From: Palaemon carinicauda | Lineage: Eukaryota > Arthropoda > Malacostraca > Decapoda > Palaemonidae | Assembly: GCF_036898095.1 (NCBI RefSeq) | Contig: NC_090768.1 | Location: 54,158,434-54,222,433 of the forward strand | Reading direction: 5' to 3' | DNA: 64,000 nt | Shown here: positions 37,027 through 47,157 of the stretch, piece after piece | Layout: the number at the start of each line of letters is the position of its first letter | How positions within the stretch are numbered: the first letter of the stretch is position 1 | The notes under the pieces: model-generated | The model's database searches: none | Seen by the model: the letters and a program-made list of their open reading frames with translations, nothing else | What the model was told of the DNA's origin: nothing | Program-made: the position numbers and the translations under genes

Positions 37027-37222
37027 ATGTTATTTTCATTAGTAAAATAAATTTTTGAATATACTTACCCGATAATCATGTAGCTGTCAACTCCGTTGCC
37101 CGACAGAATTCTACGGACGGGATACGCCAGCGATCGCTATACAAGAGGGGGGTGTACTCACCAGCGCCATCCGTGGCCAGGTACTGCAGTACTTCTTGTC
37201 AACACCACCTCAATTTTTCCTC
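37027..37222 (+). repeat. DIRS copy 1 inverted terminal repeat (3' end of coding strand)
   Basis: Starts atgttattttcattag and runs through ttacccgataatcatgtagc, a gttgcccgacagaattc block and the copy-specific agcgatcgctatacaag to ...tttttcctc. From ttacccg on it is the inverse of 43750-43907. The first ~40 bases are specific to this end. Confidence 0.92.
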
Positions 37223-37266
37223 GGTCCACTGGTTCTCTATGGGGAGGAAGGGTGGGTCAATTAAAT

Positions 37267-37357
37267 CATGATTATCGGGTAAGTATATTCAAAAATTTAT
37301 TTTACTAATGAAAATAACATTTTTCAATATTAATCTTACCCGATAATCATGTAGCTG
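37267..37357 (+). repeat. DIRS copy 1 internal complementary region (ICR)
   Basis: Positions 37267-37320 are a perfect 54-base inverse of the left terminus (37027-37080). Positions 37321-37357 are a perfect 37-base inverse of the right terminus (43921-43885). The two ends are thus joined head to head between 37320 and 37321. In the DIRS replication model this region templates completion and circularisation of the element ends. Confidence 0.93.
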
Positions 37358-37752
37358 ATTCACACCCAGGGGGGTGGGTGAAAACCAGTGTACATGTTAA
37401 TCAAGAAGCTAAGTATCCCGTATTTCATATTATCAGTTATTCAAAATAACAATGAAATTATAAGTACCTGGTAAGGAAGTCGACTTGAACCATTACTCTG
37501 CCTTTAATAAGTTCGTCTTCCTTACTGAGCGCAGCGTTCCTCTTAGGAGGCTGAACAACTCTAAGGTGCTGAAGTATAAAGGGCTGCAACCCATACTAAA
37601 GGACCTCTACACAACCTCTAACCTAGGCGCTTCTCAAGAAAGAATTGACCACCCGCCAAATCAACTAGGATGCGGAAGGCTTCTTAGCCTACCGTAACAA
37701 CCCAAAACAACAATAAAAGCATTCAAGAGAAAGGTTAAAAAAGGTTATGGGA

Positions 37753-40656
37753 TTAAGGGAATGTAGTGGCTGAGCCCTCACCTACTACTGCACTCGCTGC
37801 TACGAATGGTCCCAGGGTGTAGCAGTTCTCGTAAAGAGACTGGACATCTTTGAGATAGAATGATGCAAACACTGACTTGCTCCTCCAATAGGTTGCATCC
37901 ATAATACTCTGCAGAGAACGGTTCTGTTTGAAGGCCATCGAAGTAGCCACAGCTCTCACTTCGTGTGTCCTTACCTTCAGCAAAGCAAGGTCTTCATCCT
38001 TCATGTGAGAATGAGCTTCTCTAATCAGAAGCCTTATGTAATACGAAACTGCGTTCTTGGACATAGGCATCGAAGGTTTCTTAATGGCACACCATAAGGC
38101 CTCTGATTGTCCTCGTATAGGTTTTGACCTTTTAAGATAGTACTTAAGAGCTCTGACAGGGCAAAGAACTCTCTCTAGCTCGTTACCCACCATGTTGGAA
38201 AGGCTAGGAATTTCGAACGATCTAGGCCAAGGACGTGAAGGAAGTTCATTTTTTGCCAAAAACCCGAGCTGTAAGGAACATGTAGCTGTTTCGGATGTGA
38301 ATCCTATGTTCCTGCTGAAGGCGTGAACCTCACTAACTCTTTTGGCTGTTGCAAGGCAGACGAGGAAAAGAGTTTTGAGAGTAAGGTCTTTGAAAGAGGC
38401 TGACTGGAGAGGTTCAAATCTAGGAGACATAAGGAACCTCAAGACTACATCTAGATTCCAGCCTGGAGTGGACAAGCGACGTTCTTTAGAGGTCTCGAAA
38501 GACTTAAGGATGTCCTGTAGATCTTTGTTGGAGGAAAGATCCAAGCCTCTGTGGCGGAAAACTGTTGCCAACATACTTCTGTACCCTTTGATCGTAGGAG
38601 CCGAAAGAGATCTAACATTCCTAAGATGCAACAGGAAGTCAGCAACTTGGGTTACAGAGGTACTGGTAGAGGAAACTGCATTGGCTCTGCACCAGCTTCT
38701 GAAGACTTCCCACTTGGATTGATAGACTCTGCGAGTGGATATCCTCCTTGCTCTGGCAATCGCTCTGGCTGCCTCCTTCGAAAAGCCTCTAGCTCTAGAG
38801 AGTCTTTCGATAGTCTGAAGGCAGTCAGACGAAGAGCGTGGAGGCTTGGGTGTACCTTCTTTACGTGAGGTTGACGTAGAAGGTCCACTCTTAGAGGGAG
38901 AGTCCTGGGAACGTCGACCAGCCATTGCAGTACCTCTGTGAACCATTCTCTTGCAGGCCAAAGGGGAGCAACCAACGTCAGCCGTGTCCCTTCGTGAGAG
39001 ACGAACTTCTGAATAACTCTGTTGATGATCTTGAACGGCGGGAATGCATATAGATCGAGGTGGGACCAATCCAGCAGAAAAGCATCCACGTGAACTGCTG
39101 CCGGGTCTGGGATTGGGGAACAGTACAATGGGAGCCTCTTGGTCATCGAGGTAGCGAACAGATCTATCGTTGGCTGACCCCACAAGGCCCAAAGCCTGTT
39201 GCACACGTTCTTGTGAAGGGTCCATTCTGTGGGGATGACTTGACCCTTCCTGCTGAGGCGATCTGCCGAGACATTCATATTGCCTTGAATGAATCTCGTT
39301 ACCAGCGTGAGGTTTCGACTTCTTGACCAAATGAGGAGGTCCCTTGCTATCTCGTACAGCTTCCTCGAATGAGTCCCTCCCTGCTTGGAGATGTACGCCA
39401 AGGCTGTGGTGTTGTCGGAGTTCACCTCCACCACCTTGTTTAGCAGGAGGGACTTGAAGTTCATTAAGGCCAGATGTACTGCCAACAACTCCTTGCAATT
39501 GATGTGAAGCGTTTCCTGTTCCTTGTTCCATGTTCCCGAGCATTCCTGTCCGTCCAAGGTCGCGCCCCAGCCCGAGTCTGATGCGTCCGAATAGAGATGA
39601 AGATTGGGGGTCTGAACAGCTAACGAGAGACCCTCCTTGAGAAGGATGTTGCTCTTCCACCACATGAGAGTAGTCTTCATCTCTTTGGTAACAGGAATAG
39701 AGACCGCTTCGAGCGTCATATTCTTGTCCCAGTGAGCTGCTAGATGGTATTGAAGGGGGCGGAGGTGGAGTCTCCCTAACTCGGTGAACAGGGCTAACGA
39801 TGACAGGGTCCCTGTTAGACTCATCCACTGTCTCACCGAGCATCTGTTCCTCTTCAGCATGCTCAGGATGCACTCTAGGGCTTGGTTGATTCTTGGGGCC
39901 GACGGAAAAGCCCGAAAAGCTTGACTCCGAATCTCCATTCCCAGGTAAACGATGGTTTGGGAAGGAATAAGCTGGGACTTCTCTAAGTTGACCAAAAGAC
40001 CCAGTTCCTTGGTCAAGTCCAAAGTCCATCTGAGACTCTCCAGACAGCGACGACTTGTGGGGGCTCTTAAAAGCCAGTCGTCTAAATAAAGGGAGGCTCT
40101 GATGTCCGCCAAGTGGAGGAATTTCGCAATATTCCTCATCAGTCGCGTAAACACCAGAGGTGCCGTGCTTAGGCCAAAACACAGGGCTTAGAATTGGTAC
40201 ACAACCTTTCCAAAAACGAATCTCAGAAAAGGTTGGGAGTCTGGATGAATGGGGACGTGAAAGTAGGCGTCTTTCAGATCCAACGAGACCATCCAGTCCT
40301 CCTGCCTGACCGCTGCTAGGACCGACTTCGTCGTCTCCATAGTGAACGTCTGCTTGGTGACATAAGCATTGAGCGCACTGACGTCCAGCACCGGTCTCCA
40401 ACCTCCTGTCTTCTTGGCCACCAGGAAGAGACGGTTGTAGAAGCCCGGGGATTGATGATCCCGGACTATCACCACTGCCTCCTTCTGTAACAGGAGCGAC
40501 ACCTCTTGATGTAACGCTAGCCTCTTGTCCTTTTCCTTGTAGTTGGGAGAGAGGTTGATGGGAGAAGTGGTCAGAGGGGGATTGCGGCAGAATGGGATCC
40601 TGTAACCTTCCCTTAGCCACTTGACAGACTGGGCGTCTGCACCTCTTCTTTCCCAA
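37753..40656 (-). CDS. DIRS copy 1 tyrosine recombinase ORF (967 aa open; enzyme is the C-terminal part)
   Basis: The last ~350 residues (from about 38810 down to 37753) are a tyrosine recombinase: SAM-like N-terminal part (STRRVYQSKWEVFRSWCRAN), then KRVSEVHAF (Arg I), THEVRAVATS (His-x-x-Arg), TYWRSKSVF (Trp) and FYLKDVQSLY (nucleophile Tyr). It integrates the circular DNA intermediate without target duplication. The frame is open for a further ~1.8 kb upstream, where it overlaps the RT-RNase H ORF in another frame. The true start is therefore unknown; an ATG in the overlap or a spliced or recoded start is possible. No inactivating change is visible here. Confidence 0.85.
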   Translation of the reverse strand: MGKKRCRRPVCQVAKGRLQDPILPQSPSDHFSHQPLSQLQGKGQEASVTSRGVAPVTEGGSGDSPGSSIPGLLQPSLPGGQEDRRLETGAGRQCAQCLCHQADVHYGDDEVGPSSGQAGGLDGLVGSERRLLSRPHSSRLPTFSEIRFWKGCVPILSPVFWPKHGTSGVYATDEEYCEIPPLGGHQSLPLFRRLAFKSPHKSSLSGESQMDFGLDQGTGSFGQLREVPAYSFPNHRLPGNGDSESSFSGFSVGPKNQPSPRVHPEHAEEEQMLGETVDESNRDPVIVSPVHRVRETPPPPPSIPSSSSLGQEYDARSGLYSCYQRDEDYSHVVEEQHPSQGGSLVSCSDPQSSSLFGRIRLGLGRDLGRTGMLGNMEQGTGNASHQLQGVVGSTSGLNELQVPPAKQGGGGELRQHHSLGVHLQAGRDSFEEAVRDSKGPPHLVKKSKPHAGNEIHSRQYECLGRSPQQEGSSHPHRMDPSQERVQQALGLVGSANDRSVRYLDDQEAPIVLFPNPRPGSSSRGCFSAGLVPPRSICIPAVQDHQQSYSEVRLSRRDTADVGCSPLACKRMVHRGTAMAGRRSQDSPSKSGPSTSTSRKEGTPKPPRSSSDCLQTIERLSRARGFSKEAARAIARARRISTRRVYQSKWEVFRSWCRANAVSSTSTSVTQVADFLLHLRNVRSLSAPTIKGYRSMLATVFRHRGLDLSSNKDLQDILKSFETSKERRLSTPGWNLDVVLRFLMSPRFEPLQSASFKDLTLKTLFLVCLATAKRVSEVHAFSRNIGFTSETATCSLQLGFLAKNELPSRPWPRSFEIPSLSNMVGNELERVLCPVRALKYYLKRSKPIRGQSEALWCAIKKPSMPMSKNAVSYYIRLLIREAHSHMKDEDLALLKVRTHEVRAVATSMAFKQNRSLQSIMDATYWRSKSVFASFYLKDVQSLYENCYTLGPFVAASAVVGEGSATTFP

Positions 40657-41105
40657 GCTTGCCAGAAGGTCTTGAGTCTGGCTCCTACAGCTGTCGGGAG
40701 AGGAGGAGAGTCAATGTTTGCTTTTCGAAGACTTGGTACCTTTCTTGGACCTGCCCCTGTGACCGTCTGGGCGGGTACCTCCTCGGCTGGGGGCTCTGCC
40801 ACGAAAGGGCGGAATAAATCTGGTAGCAGGAGTATCAGCCACTGGGGTGCGGTAAGTTCTAGGTACTGAAGGTGCAACCTTAGCCTTCCGTGCTGAAGAG
40901 GCCACGAGGTCATGCGTATCCTTCTGTATAAGAGCCGCAGACAATTCCTTGATAAGATCCTCAGGAAACAGGAACTTAGAAAGAGGAGCAAAAAGTAACT
41001 GTGACCTTTGGCAAGAGGTGATACCAGTGGAAAGGAAGGAGCAAAGTTGTTCCCTTTTCTTGAGGACTCCCGATACAAACATAGAGGCAAGTTCGCCGGA
41101 ACCAT
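38652..41105 (-). pseudogene. DIRS copy 1 RT-RNase H, one nonsense codon
   Basis: Two frame-consistent pieces, 41105-40188 and 40187-38652, interrupted by TAA at 40188-40190, where copy 2 has CAA (in QFQALCFGL). Upstream of the stop is the RT start (RPVLDVSALNAYV, SLDLKDAYFHVPI). Downstream are YLDDW (catalytic Asp pair, about 40090), the RNase H motifs FSDASDSGWG-type (YSDASDSGWG), CKELLAVHLAL and NSDNTTALAY, then a DIRS-typical C-terminal region with YAFPPF. The only fatal lesion visible is the C-to-T change on the coding strand. Confidence 0.9.
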
Positions 41106-43539
41106 CGCGAATTGCTTTGTCCATACAGGACATGATCAGCATGGCCGAGTCTTTGTCAGAAGGGGCAGTCTTCTTGCTCAAGGCCCCCTGGCACCAGTCG
41201 AGGAAATTAAAAATTTCAAAGGCGCGAAAGACTCCCTTTAAGAAGTGGTCCAGGTCAGAAAAGGTCCAGCAGACCTTAGAGCGTCTCATAGCCGACCTTC
41301 GTGGAGAGTCAACCAAACTTGAGAAGTCAGCCTGGGCAGAGGCAGGGACCCCCAAGCCTGGTTCCTCTCCCGTGGCATACCAGACGCCCGCCTTAGAAGT
41401 CAGCTTAGGAGGCGGAAACATAAAAGACGTCCTTCCCAGTTGCTGCTTGGACTGCAACCAATCCCCTAACATTCTCAAAGCTCTCTTTGATGATCTAGCG
41501 AAGACAAGCTTAGTGTAAGCAGACTTAATAGGTTGCATGCCTAGAGAGAACTCGGATGGAGGAGAGCGAGGGGTAGCAGAAACAAAGTGTTCAGGGTATA
41601 ACTCTCTGAACAGAGCTAGGACCTTGCGAAAGTTAATGGAGGGTGGCAATGACTTGGGTTCCTCCACATCAGATGAAGGATCATCCAGGTGAGCAGCTTC
41701 ATCCTCAGAAACCTCGTCACCTGAGGGTTGAGAAGCGAGAGGTAACGATAAAGCGGTATGCTGAATGGCTGAATCCTGAAGAGCGGGTGCATGCGCACTT
41801 GCGGATTCATCCTCAAGTCTCTGCTGAAGAGGATGAGGGCTGGTAATGACAAAGTCATGAGGCTGGGATGAAGGAGGTTCTGCGGGGGTCTGAGGAGCAA
41901 GCGTGGTGAGAGGCGAATGCTGTAAAGCATGAGGCTCATGCTACATAGTCTGCGGTTCAAGTTGAATGGGAAGCGGCTCAAGCTGAGAAGAATGTGGTTG
42001 CTGCATGCGTTGAGGTGGCTGTCTCATAGCATGAGGTTCCTGCCTCAAGAGTTGCGCTTGCCTCAAGGGTTGAGGTGGCTGCGCAGAGAGAGGCTCTTGT
42101 CTCACGAGTTGAGGTTCTTGAGGTGCTTGCCTCGAGAGTTGAGGTTCTCGCCTCGAGGAAAGTGGAGGTGGCTGCCGCGAGAGTTGAGGTTGCTGCCTCA
42201 AGGATGGTGGAGGTTGTCGCACCGCAAGAGGTTGCTGCCTCGAGGATGGTTGCAACGCATGAGGCTCCTGCCTCAAGGGTAGAGGAGGTTGCTGCAAAGC
42301 ATAAGGCTCCTGCCCCCAGTGTTGAGGAGGTTGCCGCGTGGCAAGAGGCTCCTGCCTCAAGGAAAGTGGAGGTTGCTGCACAGCGCTGGTATCTGGCAAC
42401 TCCCAATGCGGCAGCTCACGCATGGAGGTAGCTTGAGGAACCTCAACATCATACGTCTGGCAGACTGGACTGCGCAGAGGTGGAGGAGCGCTCGCAGGAG
42501 GAGGTGTATTAACCTTCTCTGCCTGAAACTCCTGCATCAACACCGCAAGCTGCGACTGCATAGTCTGCAGCATAGCCATCTTAGGATCAACAGAAATTGA
42601 GGTCTGTTGAGGCATAGCTTTAACAGAAGTTGAGGTCTGTTGAGGCATAGCTTTAACAGAAGTTGAGGTCTGTTGAGGCATCGCTTTACCTCTCTTAGGA
42701 GGCGTGCAGCCATCCGATGACTGCGGCGAGTCCGAACTAGCCCAGTGGCTACACCTGGGCTGTTGGACTCGCGCGGTCTGGACCTTACGCTTAAGAGGCC
42801 TTGAAACCTGGGTCCAGCGTTTCCTCCCGGAAACATCTTCTGCAGACGAGGAAATTAAGGGCTCAATCGTCTGAGAGTGGAAGTGACGATCTCTATAAGA
42901 TACGCCCGCAACCACTGAGGATACTACTGTGCGCCGATCAAGGCCTGCCGAACCCTTTTGCCCTTCGACATTGCTTCTCCCCTGGGCTTGGGAGCTTGCA
43001 AGAGGTCCCGGACTGGGAGGACGACTGGCACGCACAGAAGTATCCTCATGCGCAACACTGACACTGACACTAGGCACAGCACTGGCACTACCACTTCCCA
43101 CTGCACTTTTCACTTTAAGTTCCTTGACATCTGCCAAGAGAAACTTGTGGTCACTCACTACCGACTCCACCTTATCACCTAAAGCCTGAATGGCACGTAA
43201 AACATCCGACATATCAGGCTGAGCACTAATAATAGGTTCGGGGGTAGCCACTACAGGGGGAGGAAAAGGTTGAGGATCATGGGGGGAGGAATAAAGCAAA
43301 GAGCGAGCAGAACTCCTCCTAACTCTCTCCCTCTCTAACTTAGTCGTATACTTGAGGAATTGAATAAAATCAAATTCCGAAAGCCCGGCACATTCCTCAC
43401 ATCGATCTTCCAACTGACAGGATTTTCCCCTACAGTCGGAACAAACGGTGTGAGGATCAACCGAGGCCTTCGGAAGACGCCTAATATAAGTCCTAACACT
43501 ACATCGTCTTTGGGTAGGAGCTTGAGAATGGTCGGACAT
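40711..43539 (-). pseudogene. DIRS copy 1 gag (ORF1), one nonsense codon
   Basis: The start ATG at 43539 (MSDHSQAPTQRRC) matches the intact copy 2 start. The N-terminus has the Cys/His cluster; the middle is low complexity, with three tandem 11-residue KAMPQQTS-type repeats and a long Gln/Pro/Arg-rich minisatellite-encoded zone. A TAG at 41941-41943 ends the first piece (532 aa). The same frame continues from 41940 to 40711, including the conserved C-terminal gag block (FRKVLALFRELYPEHFVS onwards) and an Arg/Lys/Gly-rich tail ending SKSKH. The protein presumably coats the element RNA. Confidence 0.88.
41950..42400 (-). repeat. Coding minisatellite in DIRS copy 1 gag (Gln/Pro/Arg-rich)
   Basis: Degenerate short units of 15-33 bp encode variants of LRQEPxAxRQPP. 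Copy 2 lacks this array and has a different Pro/Ala-rich array at the same place (51700-51790, two exact 30-bp units). A separate 33-bp triplication lies at about 42590-42690 (KAMPQQTSTSV). Confidence 0.8.
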
Positions 43540-43749
43540 CTTGAATCAGAGAACAGTCAAGGGGGATTTCCAAATTAAAGCAAAGATCGTTATACCATTA
43601 ATCAAAATCAATCCAAAAGCTATCTAAGCTAAGGGAAAAGCTTCCTGTATAGCGAAAGCTGAAATCTCAGAGCAATACTTCACCAAAACCGTGAACAAAG
43701 ACTCCAAAATCATAAGCGTATCCATGTAGGTCTTGCCGGAAGCACGACA

Positions 43750-43921
43750 GAGGAAAAATTGAGGTGGTGTTGACAAGAAGTACTGCAGTACCTGGCCACA
43801 GATGGCGCTGGTGAGTACACCCCCTCTTGTATAGCGATCGCTGGCGTATCCCGTCCGTAGAATTCTGTCGGGCAACGGAGTTGACAGCTACATGATTATC
43901 GGGTAAGATTAATATTGAAAA
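43750..43921 (-). repeat. DIRS copy 1 inverted terminal repeat (5' end of coding strand)
   Basis: Inverse of 37051-37222. Its outermost 15 bases (gattaatattgaaaa) differ from the left terminus but are matched by the ICR. It should contain the promoter, as in DIRS elements generally; the gag ATG lies ~210 bases inside. Confidence 0.92.
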
Positions 43922-44022
43922 ATTAAAAGTCGGACCCCCTGAAGGAATGCATAGAAATGGCATATGAGAGCATAAAAACTTAGGGATAAATTTCATTAAA
44001 ATGCTCTAACAATATACAGTAC

Positions 44023-45545
<1,523 letters not shown>

Positions 45546-45771
45546 CCTCACTGACTCCTCTTCTCTGCGAGTATGCTCTGCGATAAACTTCACACCCTCA
45601 AAGGCCTTGATGACTTCTGGACAGTACTGTGTAGAGCCATTTTCACAAGGCATTCTACCTGGTGATCCAACGTTACCATTCAGGCCGACACCTACTCCTA
45701 AATCATCCGCTAAAACTGCAGGGCCGTGAATCTTGCATCCACCGTTGATGCCTAATGCATCCATATCACGA
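45546..45771 (-). CDS. nAChR alpha subunit exon, M3-M4 loop and pre-M4 helix
   Basis: Acceptor ttttacag|tcgtg (45772) and donor AGG|gtgagg (45545). The exon completes a codon begun upstream (ag+t), reads RDMDALGINGGCKIHG, a Gly-rich variable stretch and CENGSTQYCPEVIKAFEGVK, and ends FIAEHTRREEESVR. The segment from EVIKAFEGVKFIAEH on is the conserved amphipathic helix before M4 in nAChR alphas; the Gly-rich part is the divergent cytoplasmic loop involved in trafficking and modulation. It joins in phase 0 to VKEDWKYV at 35756. Confidence 0.92.
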
Positions 45772-45919
45772 CTGTAAAAGACATCAGAGCATTAATTTTC
45801 TACTTAAAAAAGAAGCCAAATAATTTACTTAAATATTCAATACTGTAATGTATTGCCTAACAATTAAGCCATTTGTTATGTAGACATAATAATGAGATGC
45901 CAAACCAAAGATATGTAAT

Positions 45920-46170
45920 TATCATTATTACTAGCTAAGCTTCAACTCTAGTTGGAAAACCAGGAAACTATAAGCCCAAGGGGTCCAACAGGGAAAAATA
46001 GTCCAGTGAGGAAAAGAAATAAATACAGTAAACTACTATAGAAGTAATAAACAATAAAATAAAACATTTTAAGAAAAGTAACATTAAAAGACATCTCTCT
46101 AGAAACATATGTCAGCCTGTTTGTTCAGCATAAAAATATTCTCTGCATATTTGTAACCTAAGAATGTTCA
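45920..46170 (-). mobile_element. Diverged 2A-LINE relative, 3' end
   Basis: Begins at the ATT repeat and ctagctaagcttcaactctagttgg tail and extends through the 3' UTR to the end of the coding region (gtcagcctgtttgttcagca matches gtccgcctggtcaacaaaa at 23401). It is more diverged than the copies at 5640 or 23151. Confidence 0.75.
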
Positions 46171-46431
46171 TTTTTCAAATCTTGTACAACATAAACCTTT
46201 GGGTTTCAAAATTCAAGGTACAGAATTTTCTTTCCTACCAGGAAAAATACGAATCAGATTCTAACAAATAAATTCTTCATTGCACTGATTCTCAGACCTA
46301 ATCTAAAAATTTCTTTCCAAACCTTAATATAAAATCTACAATACCCGGTAATTGGAACACAGACTGGTGTGTGCTCAAAAATACCCTATATATATATCTA
46401 TATTGGAATTTTTTACTTTATGGTACTAAAA

Positions 46432-46626
46432 ATGTTATTTTTATTAATAAAATAAATTTTTGAATATACTTACCCGATAATCATGTAGCTGTCAACTCCG
46501 TTGCCCGACAGAATTCTATGGAGGGATACGCCAGCTATCACAATACTAGAAGGGGGTGTACTTACCAGCGCCACCTGTGGCCAGGTACTCAATCATTTGT
46601 TGTTGACACCTCCTCAATTATTCCTC
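46432..46626 (+). repeat. DIRS copy 2 inverted terminal repeat (3' end of coding strand)
   Basis: Starts atgttatttttattaataa and shares the ttacccgataatcatgtagc and gttgcccgacagaattct blocks with copy 1. It ends ...ttattcctc and is the inverse of 53035-53191 plus a terminal extension. Confidence 0.92.
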
Positions 46627-46671
46627 GGTCCACTGGTTCTCTCTGGGGAGGAAAGGGAGGGTCGATTAAAT

Positions 46672-46762
46672 CATGATTATCGGGTAAGTATATTCAAAAA
46701 TTTATTTTATTAATAAAAATAACATTTTTCAATATTAAACTTACCCGATAATCATGTAGCTG
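46672..46762 (+). repeat. DIRS copy 2 internal complementary region (ICR)
   Basis: Positions 46672-46725 are the exact inverse of 46432-46485 (54 bases). Positions 46726-46762 are the exact inverse of 53206-53170 (37 bases). Bases that differ between the termini of copies 1 and 2 differ in the same way in their ICRs. Confidence 0.93.
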
Positions 46763-47157
46763 ATTCACACCCAGGGAGGTGGGTGAAAACCAGTGTACAT
46801 GATTAAAGGATAGCTAAGTATCCCAAATTTCATATAACAGTTATCTCAAATAACAATGAAATAATAAGTACCTGGTAAGGAAGTCGAATAGAACCGTTAC
46901 TCTGCCTTTTATTTAAAGTTCGTCTTCCTTACTGAGCGCAGCGTTCCTCTTGGAGGCTGAATCAACCCAAAGGTGCCAAAGTACAAGGGGTTGCAACCCT
47001 ACTAAAGGACCTCTACCAAACCTTTAACCCAGGCGCTTCTCAAGAATGAATAGACCACCCGCCAAATCCAAGGATGCGGAAGGCTTCTTAGCCTACCGTA
47101 ACAACCATAAAAACAACAATAAAAGTATTCAAGAGAAAGGTTAAAAAGGTTATGGGA

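Larger units (their letters stand above)
37027..43921 (-). mobile_element. DIRS-type tyrosine-recombinase retrotransposon, copy 1
   Basis: A 6.9-kb element coding on the minus strand. It has inverted terminal repeats of unequal length: 37027-37222 (~196 bp, with a 24-25 bp terminal extension) and 43750-43921 (~172 bp). An internal complementary region lies at 37267-37357. Coding order from 43539 is gag, RT-RNase H and tyrosine recombinase, with heavy overlap of the last two. There is no integrase and no LTR in direct orientation. These are the defining DIRS features. Gag has an in-frame TAG (41941-41943) and RT an in-frame TAA (40188-40190), so this copy is inactive although its termini are intact. 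It sits in the last nAChR intron. Confidence 0.93.

Noticed and set aside
41929..42600. Long plus-strand ORFs (117-118 codons) rich in Arg and Leu
   Set aside because: They are antisense shadows of the Gln/Pro-rich DIRS gag minisatellite.
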